Shown here in pieces: positions 1-5,687 of a DNA stretch of 5,687 nt (its first letter is position 1; every line of letters begins with the position of its first letter). Made by a program: the position numbers and the translations under genes. The DNA is from Bacteroides sp. UBA1773 (lineage in GTDB: Bacteria > Bacteroidota > Bacteroidia > Bacteroidales > Bacteroidaceae). Under the pieces are notes generated by a model. That model saw nothing but the letters and a program-made list of their open reading frames with translations, was not told the DNA's origin and ran no database searches. The stretch covers positions 1 to 5,687 of the forward strand of contig DCGR01000079.1 of the NCBI GenBank assembly GCA_002315285.1, given 5' to 3'.

Positions 1-26
1 CTTATTATTTAACCATCACTTAACAC
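1..26. repeat. Left arm of 26-bp inverted repeat enclosing the operon
   Basis: The first 20 bases, CTTATTATTTAACCATCACT, are found exactly, in reverse complement, at 5593-5612. After one mismatch (position 21) five more bases match, giving 25 of 26. The arm starts at the first base of the window, so the repeat may continue to the left unseen. Possible readings are the terminal repeat of a mobile cassette, recombination sites of an invertible segment, or the edges of two oppositely oriented copies of a longer dispersed repeat. The sequence alone does not decide between them. No match to a named insertion sequence is claimed. Confidence 0.8.
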
Positions 27-173
27 TTTACGTTTAATGACATGTCCGAAATCTAAAGTAAAAATGTTATAAGTTATTTCTTACACGTTACTTACAACAA
101 CACAAACGAAATACGGCCTAACGGCATTGCCGTTGGTTTGCCATGAAACTCTCCATCGATGTGTCCTGTCTCC
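27..173. other. Gene-free AT-rich region downstream of the operon
   Basis: No credible gene is seen here. The first 120 bases of the window are about 29% GC by hand count, much lower than the neighbouring genes. The only notable structure is a small perfect hairpin at 120-134 (arms AACGGC/GCCGTT, 3-base loop) without a clear T-run on either side, so it is at best a weak back-up terminator. A plus-strand open frame that begins at 143 runs into the antisense of res and looks like a chance shadow. Confidence 0.6.
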
Positions 174-197
174 AAAACCAGACATCAGTGTGTCTGG
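174..197 (-). terminator. Probable intrinsic terminator of the operon
   Basis: Read on the minus strand, a perfect 7-bp stem (CCAGACA/TGTCTGG, 6-base loop CACTGA) lies at 178-197 and is followed directly by TTTT (174-177). It begins 22 bases after the res stop codon, which is where a rho-independent terminator would be expected. The stem is short and the T-run has only four bases, so termination may be partial. Confidence 0.5.
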
Positions 198-219
198 GTG
201 TCGATGTTGTGGAGAAGGG

Positions 220-3200
220 TCATTCCTGTAAAAGGCCGTCAATTATCGCCTTTACACCTGTTTGGTTCAATTGTTTGCGGAATCGTACTGAATACCCATC
301 TGCGACCATGGTCTTGAAAAAGGCTTCCGCACATTCAATCTTCTTGTTTTCGTCAGGAGCAAGTTGGGTTTCATTGTCATACGCCTTTGTTTCAATTACG
401 ATGTTCAGCTCTTTTGTCCCATCAGCCTTCTTTACTACATACATGAAGTCCGGACTATAATTGGATGATGCTACGGTAGGAATACAGATACTGTGTGATG
501 GTATCTTTCCATATACTATCACCTCGTCAATCTCAGTCCTGACATTTTCGAGTTCAAGGCCAGAGTCATGTGCATACGCATCGTATAGGTATTTTGCTGG
601 AGGCTCTCCTGGAATCAGTTTGCTCCCAATATAAGCTTGCACAACTTCGTCCTTTACGCTACCATCTGCATTAGTCAACTTTGTTTCCTTAACCTTGTAG
701 TTGGCCTGCTTGTAGCAGACCAAGCCCGTCAACTCGTTACATTTCCAATCTTCTACGGCACCAATAAGTCTTGCAAGAGAATCCTCGTTGAACATCTCGT
801 TTGTAATGTCAACTCCCATCTTTGTGGCAGAAACAAATGCGCCATGCAAGGTATGGACAGGGATATTGGTATGTTTTGAGGCTTTGCCCAAGAACTCGTT
901 ATAAGCATAGTGGCGTCCCTTGACCGTTATCTCCGTTTTTGATGCTTCATTGCTGTAGGCCACTCCTGCGTCAAAACCAAGTGTCGAACGTGAGGTGCCA
1001 AGGACCTGCAAGGCAAACACATGCTTGTCTCTTATCAGCGATGGAAGAGCATCTTGCAATCTTTGGTCGATATGCTTGTCGAAATAGAGGACATACTTCC
1101 TGTTCAATATGCTCCAAAGACTCTTCAGTTCTTCAAATTTTGCCTTGCGGACATGTATTGTGTCCTTGCGGTTACTGTTACGATTGATGATACGGGTCTT
1201 GTTTACGCCACCCGTGACTTCATTGAACTCAGGATAGTCGCGCAGCAGGTCGTCAAATCTATCAGGTATTATCTGCTGACGGAAATCGACATACCCCTTT
1301 TGCAGCAATTCAATATAGAAAGCCGTCACATCCATACCTCTCTTTCTCGCAACAGTCTCTATGTGATCCGGATTTATCTCCAACGGCTTTGCCTGTTCTG
1401 TAGAAAGTTCGCTGTTGATTTCAGCCACCAGCTTGTTGGCAAAATCCTTTTCCGTAAAGTCAACGATGTAGTTCAGCATGAAGGAGTCGTCTGATATACG
1501 ATTCCCTGCACAATCCACAGGCAGACGCAGGCCACGACCCACCTCTTGCAGTTTGCTGATTTCCGAACCGCTTGACCTCAGCTTACAGATTGTGAAAACA
1601 TTGGGATTATCCCAACCTTCTTTGAGAGTCCATTTCGAAAACAGGAAACGCAATACATTAGGGTTGCCCTCTGCATCCTTAAAACTCAGCAATTCCTTCT
1701 TGCCGTGCAGAATAACCTTCACCTCGTTGGCAATACCCTCATCGGAGTCGTTGTTGTCCTGTGCGAAATAGCCGGCACATGATGACTCGAGATTGTCCAG
1801 TGTGGCACTAAGATACGCAGCATACTCTGGAGTGTTCTGCTTATTCAGTTCCTTAAGGACTCTTGCCTTAAGCATCTCAAGAAACTTCATTCTCAGCCAT
1901 CCATCATTATTGCCTTGCTCTCCACGGAAACTCACAATGTTGTCAATGAAGAACAATGCAAGTGTCTTGATTGGCAGACCCTCACGGCAAAAATTAGCTC
2001 TCTCCGTTTCGAAATGGCGCATCAGGGCAAGGTCAATCATGCCCTCCTGGTATGAAGCACTATACTGGTCAGGAAAAAACTCCTCTCCAACGTGCTTCTC
2101 CTGGCCATTGCTCAGTTCCACAGCACTTGCACTGATGTCCTCAATGCTCACACCATCAAAATCCGTGTCGATAGTGCTGAGGCTATCTCCTTTGCGCAAG
2201 ATGTGAGTGGTGGCAGCATTACCTTCGCTCATGTATTGCAGACTTACGCTGTCGCCCCTTTGCAGACGAACGATTTTCACCTTCCTGTCGGCACGCTTTC
2301 CACCTGGCAGTTCCAAGTGCTCCTTGGCCACTCCCTTTATCAGGCCGCCATTAAACGATTTGGCAGCGTCCAGGTCATAGACCAAGTTCTGGTAGTCCTT
2401 GACGAGGTGCTTATGTTTGCCTCTGCCTATAGATAATTCAGGATAAGTGGCGCCATATCGCAACACTAACTGCGGCTCAAAACCATTTATAAGTGCGGCA
2501 TACGTTTTTCCTGTTCGTTCCATCCGATGAGGCTCGTCGATGATGAGCACAGGTCGGGTGTCGCGGATTGCATCGACCGGACGATGAAACTCACCAAGCA
2601 TTGAGTCATAGTCTTCGCGTGTAAGCAGTTTGCCGTTCGTCATCAGCTGGGAGTTCAGCAACATGACATATATGCGAGTCTTCTGTAGGCTATTGCCCAA
2701 GAAGAACTTTCTGACAGGTGTGGGCATGTTCATTCGCCCTTTCTTCTTCTGCCCCTTTTGGGGCTCGAGCAGGCACAGTTCTATCTGTGCTTCATAACCA
2801 CATACGTCGGAGAAGTGGCGCATAACCTCGGGATCATCCAGAAACTCTGCAGTACCGGCCTTGATAGGCAATGTGGGTACGGCTATGATAAACTTGTTCA
2901 GACCGCAGCGTTTGTGCAGTTCGAACATGGTGCGTGTATAGACGTATGTCTTGCCTGTACCTGTCTCCATCTTCACGTCAAGCGACAGATGCTTAGGCAG
3001 TTCCTTTACTTTTTCAGGAAGGTTTATTTCTTTGATACCCTTTATAGGTGCTTTATTGCTATTGAGCAGATTGTTCGCTCCTTGCACATCCCTAAGGGCA
3101 CCAATATTCAGACTACCATTAAGAATAGCATTCTGGTAGCTCTTCTTGGGCTTCGTGTCAGCCATCGACGCCTCCACCACCGAGCCGACGGAAAAGACCG

Positions 3201-3243
3201 GTGTAAGCTGATGCTCAAGGCCACTTTCAAGTTTCAGTTCCAT
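220..3243 (-). CDS. res: Type III restriction enzyme, Res (ATP-dependent endonuclease subunit)
   Basis: Encodes 1007 residues, the usual size for Type III Res proteins. With Mod it forms the complex that hydrolyses ATP and cuts DNA carrying unmethylated sites; it acts in the cytoplasm. Superfamily 2 helicase motifs occur in order: a Q-motif-like LEHQ near residue 9, Walker A METGTGKT (92-99), Walker B IIDEPH (234-239), GATYP (264-268, motif III position), FSKWTLKEGWDNPNVF (535-550), and motif VI QEVGRGLRLP (566-575) with its arginine finger. The C-terminal PD-(D/E)XK nuclease shows P931-D932 and E951-T-K953, so both catalytic centres look intact. The ATG lies 5 bases after the mod stop; AGGA overlapping that stop (TAGGAC) may serve as a ribosome binding site, suggesting coupled translation. 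No frameshift, truncation or repeat tract is seen. Assignment to Type III Res is secure; the DNA site recognised is set by Mod and is unknown. Confidence 0.97.
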   Translation of the reverse strand: MELKLESGLEHQLTPVFSVGSVVEASMADTKPKKSYQNAILNGSLNIGALRDVQGANNLLNSNKAPIKGIKEINLPEKVKELPKHLSLDVKMETGTGKTYVYTRTMFELHKRCGLNKFIIAVPTLPIKAGTAEFLDDPEVMRHFSDVCGYEAQIELCLLEPQKGQKKKGRMNMPTPVRKFFLGNSLQKTRIYVMLLNSQLMTNGKLLTREDYDSMLGEFHRPVDAIRDTRPVLIIDEPHRMERTGKTYAALINGFEPQLVLRYGATYPELSIGRGKHKHLVKDYQNLVYDLDAAKSFNGGLIKGVAKEHLELPGGKRADRKVKIVRLQRGDSVSLQYMSEGNAATTHILRKGDSLSTIDTDFDGVSIEDISASAVELSNGQEKHVGEEFFPDQYSASYQEGMIDLALMRHFETERANFCREGLPIKTLALFFIDNIVSFRGEQGNNDGWLRMKFLEMLKARVLKELNKQNTPEYAAYLSATLDNLESSCAGYFAQDNNDSDEGIANEVKVILHGKKELLSFKDAEGNPNVLRFLFSKWTLKEGWDNPNVFTICKLRSSGSEISKLQEVGRGLRLPVDCAGNRISDDSFMLNYIVDFTEKDFANKLVAEINSELSTEQAKPLEINPDHIETVARKRGMDVTAFYIELLQKGYVDFRQQIIPDRFDDLLRDYPEFNEVTGGVNKTRIINRNSNRKDTIHVRKAKFEELKSLWSILNRKYVLYFDKHIDQRLQDALPSLIRDKHVFALQVLGTSRSTLGFDAGVAYSNEASKTEITVKGRHYAYNEFLGKASKHTNIPVHTLHGAFVSATKMGVDITNEMFNEDSLARLIGAVEDWKCNELTGLVCYKQANYKVKETKLTNADGSVKDEVVQAYIGSKLIPGEPPAKYLYDAYAHDSGLELENVRTEIDEVIVYGKIPSHSICIPTVASSNYSPDFMYVVKKADGTKELNIVIETKAYDNETQLAPDENKKIECAEAFFKTMVADGYSVRFRKQLNQTGVKAIIDGLLQE

Positions 3244-3248
3244 TAGTC

Positions 3249-5171
3249 CTAATGTCTTACTTCAATGTTGACCGAAAGGCTCTTGTTGCCATCCTTCAGC
3301 GTGCGGAGGTTCTTCTGCAGCTCTTCGCGATGTGTGAAGCCAAAGCTATATCCGAATATGATGATGTTCTTGGGTGAGAAAGCCTCACCGTTGTACTTAT
3401 CCATCAGTGCAACGATGCTGTCGGCATTGAACTTGGTGTCGGGCTCAATGAAGTACAGGTGATTCTTCATCCAGTAAGCCTTGTAGCCTCCCAACATCAG
3501 CACCTCTGCCTCGTCAGTCAGGCCATAGCCGTCACGTACCATCCATGTACGCAGAATGGTGTCTTCGCCGAAGTCATCGACCGAGATGGTAGTCAGTACA
3601 TCTACCGTTGGGTCAAACTCGGCCATCAGCGTGAGGGTGTCTTGCTTCGGCTCTTCCAGAGTGTAATGCTTGAAACCGAGGTCACCAGCAAAGAGAGGAT
3701 TCTCTGCCTTGATTTTCTTGGCAGCACGCTTGATGCGCTCCATGCCGATTTGGTCGATAGTCTTGTAGCCTGCCTTGAAGGCTTCGCTATCTTCCTTGCA
3801 TGGCTCCTGCCACTGGACGAGGATGTATTCCAAACTATATCCATCATCTGCATCATTAAGCTCCATAACAGCCTGTGCAGTAGTAGCGGAACCTGAGAAG
3901 AAGTCAAGAACAATCATTGGCTCCTCTTTATCTTTCATTACTGATGCATCAATAAAGTGCTTGATAAGGTTGACAGGCTTAGGGAATCCAAACAATTTTG
4001 CATTGAACAAAGCATCAAAGTCCTTTGTGCCGTCTTGACTCATACCAACATCAGTAGGGAGAAATGTACTCACTGCATAGAGTCCAAATCTCTCTCCTGC
4101 TTTCTTCATGTCATCCTCTTTCCAATAACGAAAGACAGGTTTGTCTATATTCAGGAAATCATAATCGCCAGGGAAGACAATCTTTCCTTTCGTATAATAG
4201 TCATCAAAGGTTTCTGTCGTGACACACCAAGTACGTTTAGGGTTAGCGGGATACTCCTTCCCGTTTTTGGAATTTATTATGGTAAAATTGCTGTTAGGGC
4301 GTTCTACGGCGCTCTTTTGTGTAGTCATATCATGTACCCTCCACATTTTTCCTGGATAATCTGGGGTTTCGTAATATTTACGTTCTTTACCATCTATACC
4401 TGCAATAAAATCATCAGACTTTGCGTATGACAGAACCCACTCGAAGTCTTGTGATACTCCGAAAGGCACATCAGACTTTGCCGTCCTTTTCCTCCACGGG
4501 AATATGCCAACAAAACACTCCTCCCCAAACACCTCATCGCACAGCAGCTTCAAGTTTGCCTGCTCGTTATCATCTATTGAGATAAAGATAACACCGTCCT
4601 TTGTCAGCAAGTCGCGTGCGAACGTAAGGCGTGGGAGCATAAATGTGAGCCATGCAGCATGGCTGGCACTTCCACGCTTGGTCATGGAGAGGATATGCTC
4701 TGCACGTTCGGTAGTTATGTCCAGCTTCTCTGCCAGCTGGGTGGCTGTAAACGAGAATTTGTCGTTATACACAAAACCGTCACTGCCCGTATTGTATGGA
4801 GGGTCAATATAGATTACTTTTACCTTTCCGTAGTACGACTTCACAAGGTGCTGAAGGGCATCGAGATTATCACCGCTGATATACACATTCTGGCTGTCGC
4901 GGTTCTCCGGAAGAGCGTTGTGTGCGGCATCAGGACGTATGATGGTGGTAGTGTCCATGTTGGTAAGCATACGCGCATAGTTCTTACCCAAGAATGTGAA
5001 TCCTGAGGTCTCGTCGGTGACATCAGTACCATCGGGCAATGCCGCCTTGAATGCCTCTATATCAAACTTTCCCTCAGCGGTGAAGCACTGAGGAAAGTAC
5101 TCGCGGAGCACCGCGAGTTCCTTGTTGCCAGCCTGTGCTGTCGCGTTGGCATGAAGAATATCTTTTATCAT
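3249..5171 (-). CDS. mod: Type III DNA adenine methyltransferase and specificity subunit, Mod
   Basis: Encodes 640 residues. It transfers a methyl group from S-adenosylmethionine to N6 of adenine in a short asymmetric site, and provides site recognition for Res. The catalytic motif IV DPPYNTGSD (123-131) comes before the AdoMet-binding motif I DFFSGSAT (423-430). This order marks the beta group of amino-methyltransferases to which Type III Mod proteins belong. The target recognition domain should lie between them, about residues 244-422. The conserved stretch SASHAAWLTFMLPRL (168-182) and FISIDDNE (196-203) also fit the family. The start lies 4 bases after the stop of the HTH gene and res follows after 5 bases, so the three form an operon. 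The part encoding the recognition domain is about 40% GC against 52% on both sides, suggesting it was exchanged separately. No simple repeats that would cause phase variation are present. The recognition sequence cannot be predicted from this. Confidence 0.97.
   Translation of the reverse strand: MIKDILHANATAQAGNKELAVLREYFPQCFTAEGKFDIEAFKAALPDGTDVTDETSGFTFLGKNYARMLTNMDTTTIIRPDAAHNALPENRDSQNVYISGDNLDALQHLVKSYYGKVKVIYIDPPYNTGSDGFVYNDKFSFTATQLAEKLDITTERAEHILSMTKRGSASHAAWLTFMLPRLTFARDLLTKDGVIFISIDDNEQANLKLLCDEVFGEECFVGIFPWRKRTAKSDVPFGVSQDFEWVLSYAKSDDFIAGIDGKERKYYETPDYPGKMWRVHDMTTQKSAVERPNSNFTIINSKNGKEYPANPKRTWCVTTETFDDYYTKGKIVFPGDYDFLNIDKPVFRYWKEDDMKKAGERFGLYAVSTFLPTDVGMSQDGTKDFDALFNAKLFGFPKPVNLIKHFIDASVMKDKEEPMIVLDFFSGSATTAQAVMELNDADDGYSLEYILVQWQEPCKEDSEAFKAGYKTIDQIGMERIKRAAKKIKAENPLFAGDLGFKHYTLEEPKQDTLTLMAEFDPTVDVLTTISVDDFGEDTILRTWMVRDGYGLTDEAEVLMLGGYKAYWMKNHLYFIEPDTKFNADSIVALMDKYNGEAFSPKNIIIFGYSFGFTHREELQKNLRTLKDGNKSLSVNIEVRH
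3901..4440 (-). other. Low-GC block in mod covering the target recognition domain
   Basis: By hand count this stretch has 214 G/C in 540 bases (39.6%). Positions 3601-3780 have 94 in 180 (52%) and 4861-5160 have 156 in 300 (52%). The block corresponds to Mod residues about 244-423, ending at the AdoMet-binding motif (LDFFSGSA) and starting beyond the conserved FGVSQDFEWVLSYAKS region. This matches the expected target recognition domain and suggests mosaic origin by recombination between mod alleles, an inference from composition only. Confidence 0.6.
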
Positions 5172-5175
5172 ATCA

Positions 5176-5400
5176 TCACTCTGGTTTAGCGTTCGGAAGT
5201 TCTTGGTCCCAAATCAATTGTCCCATCTTCACACCCAGGCACTTTGCAATGGCCACGAATGCGTCTAATGGAGGCTGTGATGTGTTGGTACACCATTTAC
5301 AGATAGTGGCAGGGTCACGACCTGTCTGCTCTGCAAGCCAATTGTTGGTTCTGCCTTGTTCGGCGAGAACCATCTTGATTTTATTGATCCTATTTCCCAT
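5176..5400 (-). CDS. Small XRE-family helix-turn-helix regulator, probable controller of the R-M operon
   Basis: Encodes about 74 residues starting MGNRINKIKMVLAEQG. Nearly all of it is one Cro/C1-type DNA-binding domain: helix 1 (NKIKMVLAEQG), the turn and helices 2-3 (NNWLAEQTGRDPATICKWCTN), then QPPLDAFVAIAKCLGVKMGQLI, which is typical of this family. Small proteins of this kind often sit beside restriction-modification genes in Bacteroidota. The frame could be opened further to an ATG at 5475. The 5400 start is preferred because the extra 25 residues (LLCFDCFSVILPNEF and so on) do not resemble the family and because the promoter candidates lie between 5419 and 5470. Its stop is 4 bases before the mod ATG, so it is the first gene of the operon and probably an autoregulator or controller, by analogy with Type II C proteins. 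The regulatory role is inferred. It could also act as a simple repressor that delays Res after transfer to a new host. Confidence 0.88.
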   Translation of the reverse strand: MGNRINKIKMVLAEQGRTNNWLAEQTGRDPATICKWCTNTSQPPLDAFVAIAKCLGVKMGQLIWDQELPNAKPE

Positions 5401-5418
5401 TATCGAAAATTCGTTTGG

Positions 5419-5470
5419 CAAAATTACTGAAAAACAATCAAAGCATAAAAGGTTTACCATAACATTCAAA
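5419..5470 (-). promoter_or_regulatory. Candidate Bacteroidota-type promoter of the HTH-mod-res operon
   Basis: Two overlapping candidates are visible on the minus strand. The first has TAATTTTG at 5419-5426, a perfect match to the Bacteroidota -7 pattern TAnnTTTG, with only TTTT (5447-5450) at the -33 place. The second has TTTG at 5467-5470, a 19-base gap, then TATGCTTTG at 5439-5447, close to the consensus but with one extra base between TA and TTTG. Either would start transcription inside the longest possible reading frame of the HTH gene, supporting translation from 5400. No strong Shine-Dalgarno sequence is seen before that ATG, as is common in this phylum. Confidence 0.45.
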
Positions 5471-5515
5471 TGCAAAAATCATTGATTCGTTGCGAAATTG
5501 GAAATTTTCAATGTT
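5461..5515. promoter_or_regulatory. Dyad sequences at the operon promoter, possible operator
   Basis: AACATTCAAA at 5461-5470 and TTTCAATGTT at 5506-5515 form an inverted repeat with 9 of 10 bases pairing and a 35-base spacer. The left arm contains the candidate -33 TTTG. Between the arms lies an 11-base palindrome AATCATTGATT (5477-5487, odd centre). Either could be bound by the HTH protein encoded just downstream. In AT-rich DNA such dyads also arise by chance, so the role is a guess. Confidence 0.25.
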
Positions 5516-5590
5516 GAATATGCCAAAAATATGGTCTTCCGCCTGCTGGAGCGCAAGAAGTAAACGCCACCTCGCATGGCACGTCCGTGT
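5486..5590 (+). other. Short GC-rich patch with a possible gene-tail remnant
   Basis: Positions 5531-5590 are 60% GC (36 of 60 by hand count) inside a markedly AT-rich spacer. On the plus strand a frame open from 5486 to a TAA at 5561-5563 reads as a plausible protein C-terminus (NVEYAKNMVFRLLERKK at its end, codons such as GTC TTC CGC CTG CTG GAG). It has no start except an ATG at 5531, and a TGA lies just upstream at 5483. It could be the 3' end of a lost gene or part of a dispersed intergenic repeat, or it could mean nothing. I do not recognise a family. Confidence 0.15.
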
Positions 5591-5612
5591 TTAGTGATGG
5601 TTAAATAATAAG
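5587..5612. repeat. Right arm of the 26-bp inverted repeat enclosing the operon
   Basis: This is the reverse complement of 1-26 with 25 of 26 positions matching; the single mismatch is at 5592. Together the arms enclose the three genes, the promoter and the terminator in a segment of 5612 bases. Here sequence continues past the arm, but the left flank is missing, so neither a target-site duplication nor an extension of the repeat can be tested. Confidence 0.8.
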
Positions 5613-5687
5613 TTGGTACGATTTTTCCTTGGATTGTTGAGATATTTTGAAGTTGGGTTGAAGGAGCGTAGCGGGCTACGTGACTGA
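5613..5687. other. Right edge beyond the inverted repeat; contains a small palindrome
   Basis: No gene is seen in these 75 bases. A perfect hairpin CGTAGC-GG-GCTACG lies at 5667-5680, close to the window end. It is not followed by a T-run, so it is not an obvious terminator. The stretch may belong to a longer repeated element of which the inverted-repeat arm is one edge, but nothing here identifies it. Confidence 0.3.

Noticed and set aside
120..134. Hairpin AACGGC/GCCGTT as the main terminator
   Set aside because: It lacks a T-run on either side; the hairpin at 178-197, followed by TTTT and closer to the res stop, is a better candidate.
143..460. Plus-strand open frame of 105 codons at the 3' end of res
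   Set aside because: Mostly antisense to the Res nuclease region; its translation is rich in Ser, Phe and Cys, without any recognisable domain.
1021..1494. Plus-strand open frame of 157 codons inside res
   Set aside because: Entirely antisense to conserved Res coding sequence; composition and lack of motifs fit a shadow frame.
2758..3246. Plus-strand open frame of 162 codons opposite the Res N-terminus
   Set aside because: Antisense to the Walker A region of Res; no domain and no promoter.
3957..4430. Plus-strand open frame of 157 codons opposite the mod recognition domain
   Set aside because: Antisense to a continuous, family-like Mod frame; no evidence for an independent gene even though the region is AT-rich.
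3249..5171. Phase-variable repeats in mod
   Set aside because: Tandem tetra- or pentanucleotide repeats and long homopolymers, known from phase-variable mod genes of other bacteria, were looked for and not seen.
1..5687. CRISPR array, tRNA or rRNA gene, transposase or integrase gene
   Set aside because: No direct repeats with regular spacers, no cloverleaf-like or ribosomal sequence, and no DDE or tyrosine-recombinase frame were seen on either strand.

Overview
The window carries a complete Type III restriction-modification locus on the minus strand, most likely from a member of the Bacteroidota (Prevotella/Bacteroides type). That taxonomic call is an inference. It rests on the style of the three proteins, AT-rich gene-free flanks around genes of roughly 40-55% GC, a Bacteroidota-like -7 element (TAATTTTG) before the first gene, and the lack of strong Shine-Dalgarno sites. 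No rRNA or other marker gene is present to confirm it.

Layout, in the direction of transcription (right to left). Positions 5401-5687 hold the upstream region: promoter, dyad sequences, a short GC-rich patch and a 26-bp inverted-repeat arm. A small XRE-type helix-turn-helix regulator (5176-5400) comes first. It is followed after 4 bp by the Type III adenine methyltransferase/specificity subunit Mod (3249-5171), and after another 5 bp by the ATP-dependent restriction subunit Res (220-3243). A hairpin followed by a T-run at 174-197 probably ends the operon. Positions 1-173 hold no gene and end in the other arm of the inverted repeat.

How it works: Mod recognises a short asymmetric site and methylates adenine on one strand. 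Res joins Mod, uses its helicase-like ATPase domain to communicate between sites, and cuts unmethylated DNA with its C-terminal PD-(D/E)XK nuclease. The HTH protein is well placed to tune expression of the operon, much as controller proteins do for Type II systems. All three genes look intact, with every expected catalytic motif visible.

The system itself is of a known type. The less ordinary observations are: (i) a 26-bp inverted repeat (25 of 26 matching) enclosing the whole operon at 1-26 and 5587-5612, with no transposase or recombinase between the arms; (ii) a block of about 540 bp inside mod with 40% GC against 52% on both sides, which coincides with the target recognition domain and suggests specificity exchange; (iii) dyads around the promoter that could be operators. 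I found no sign of a wholly new system.
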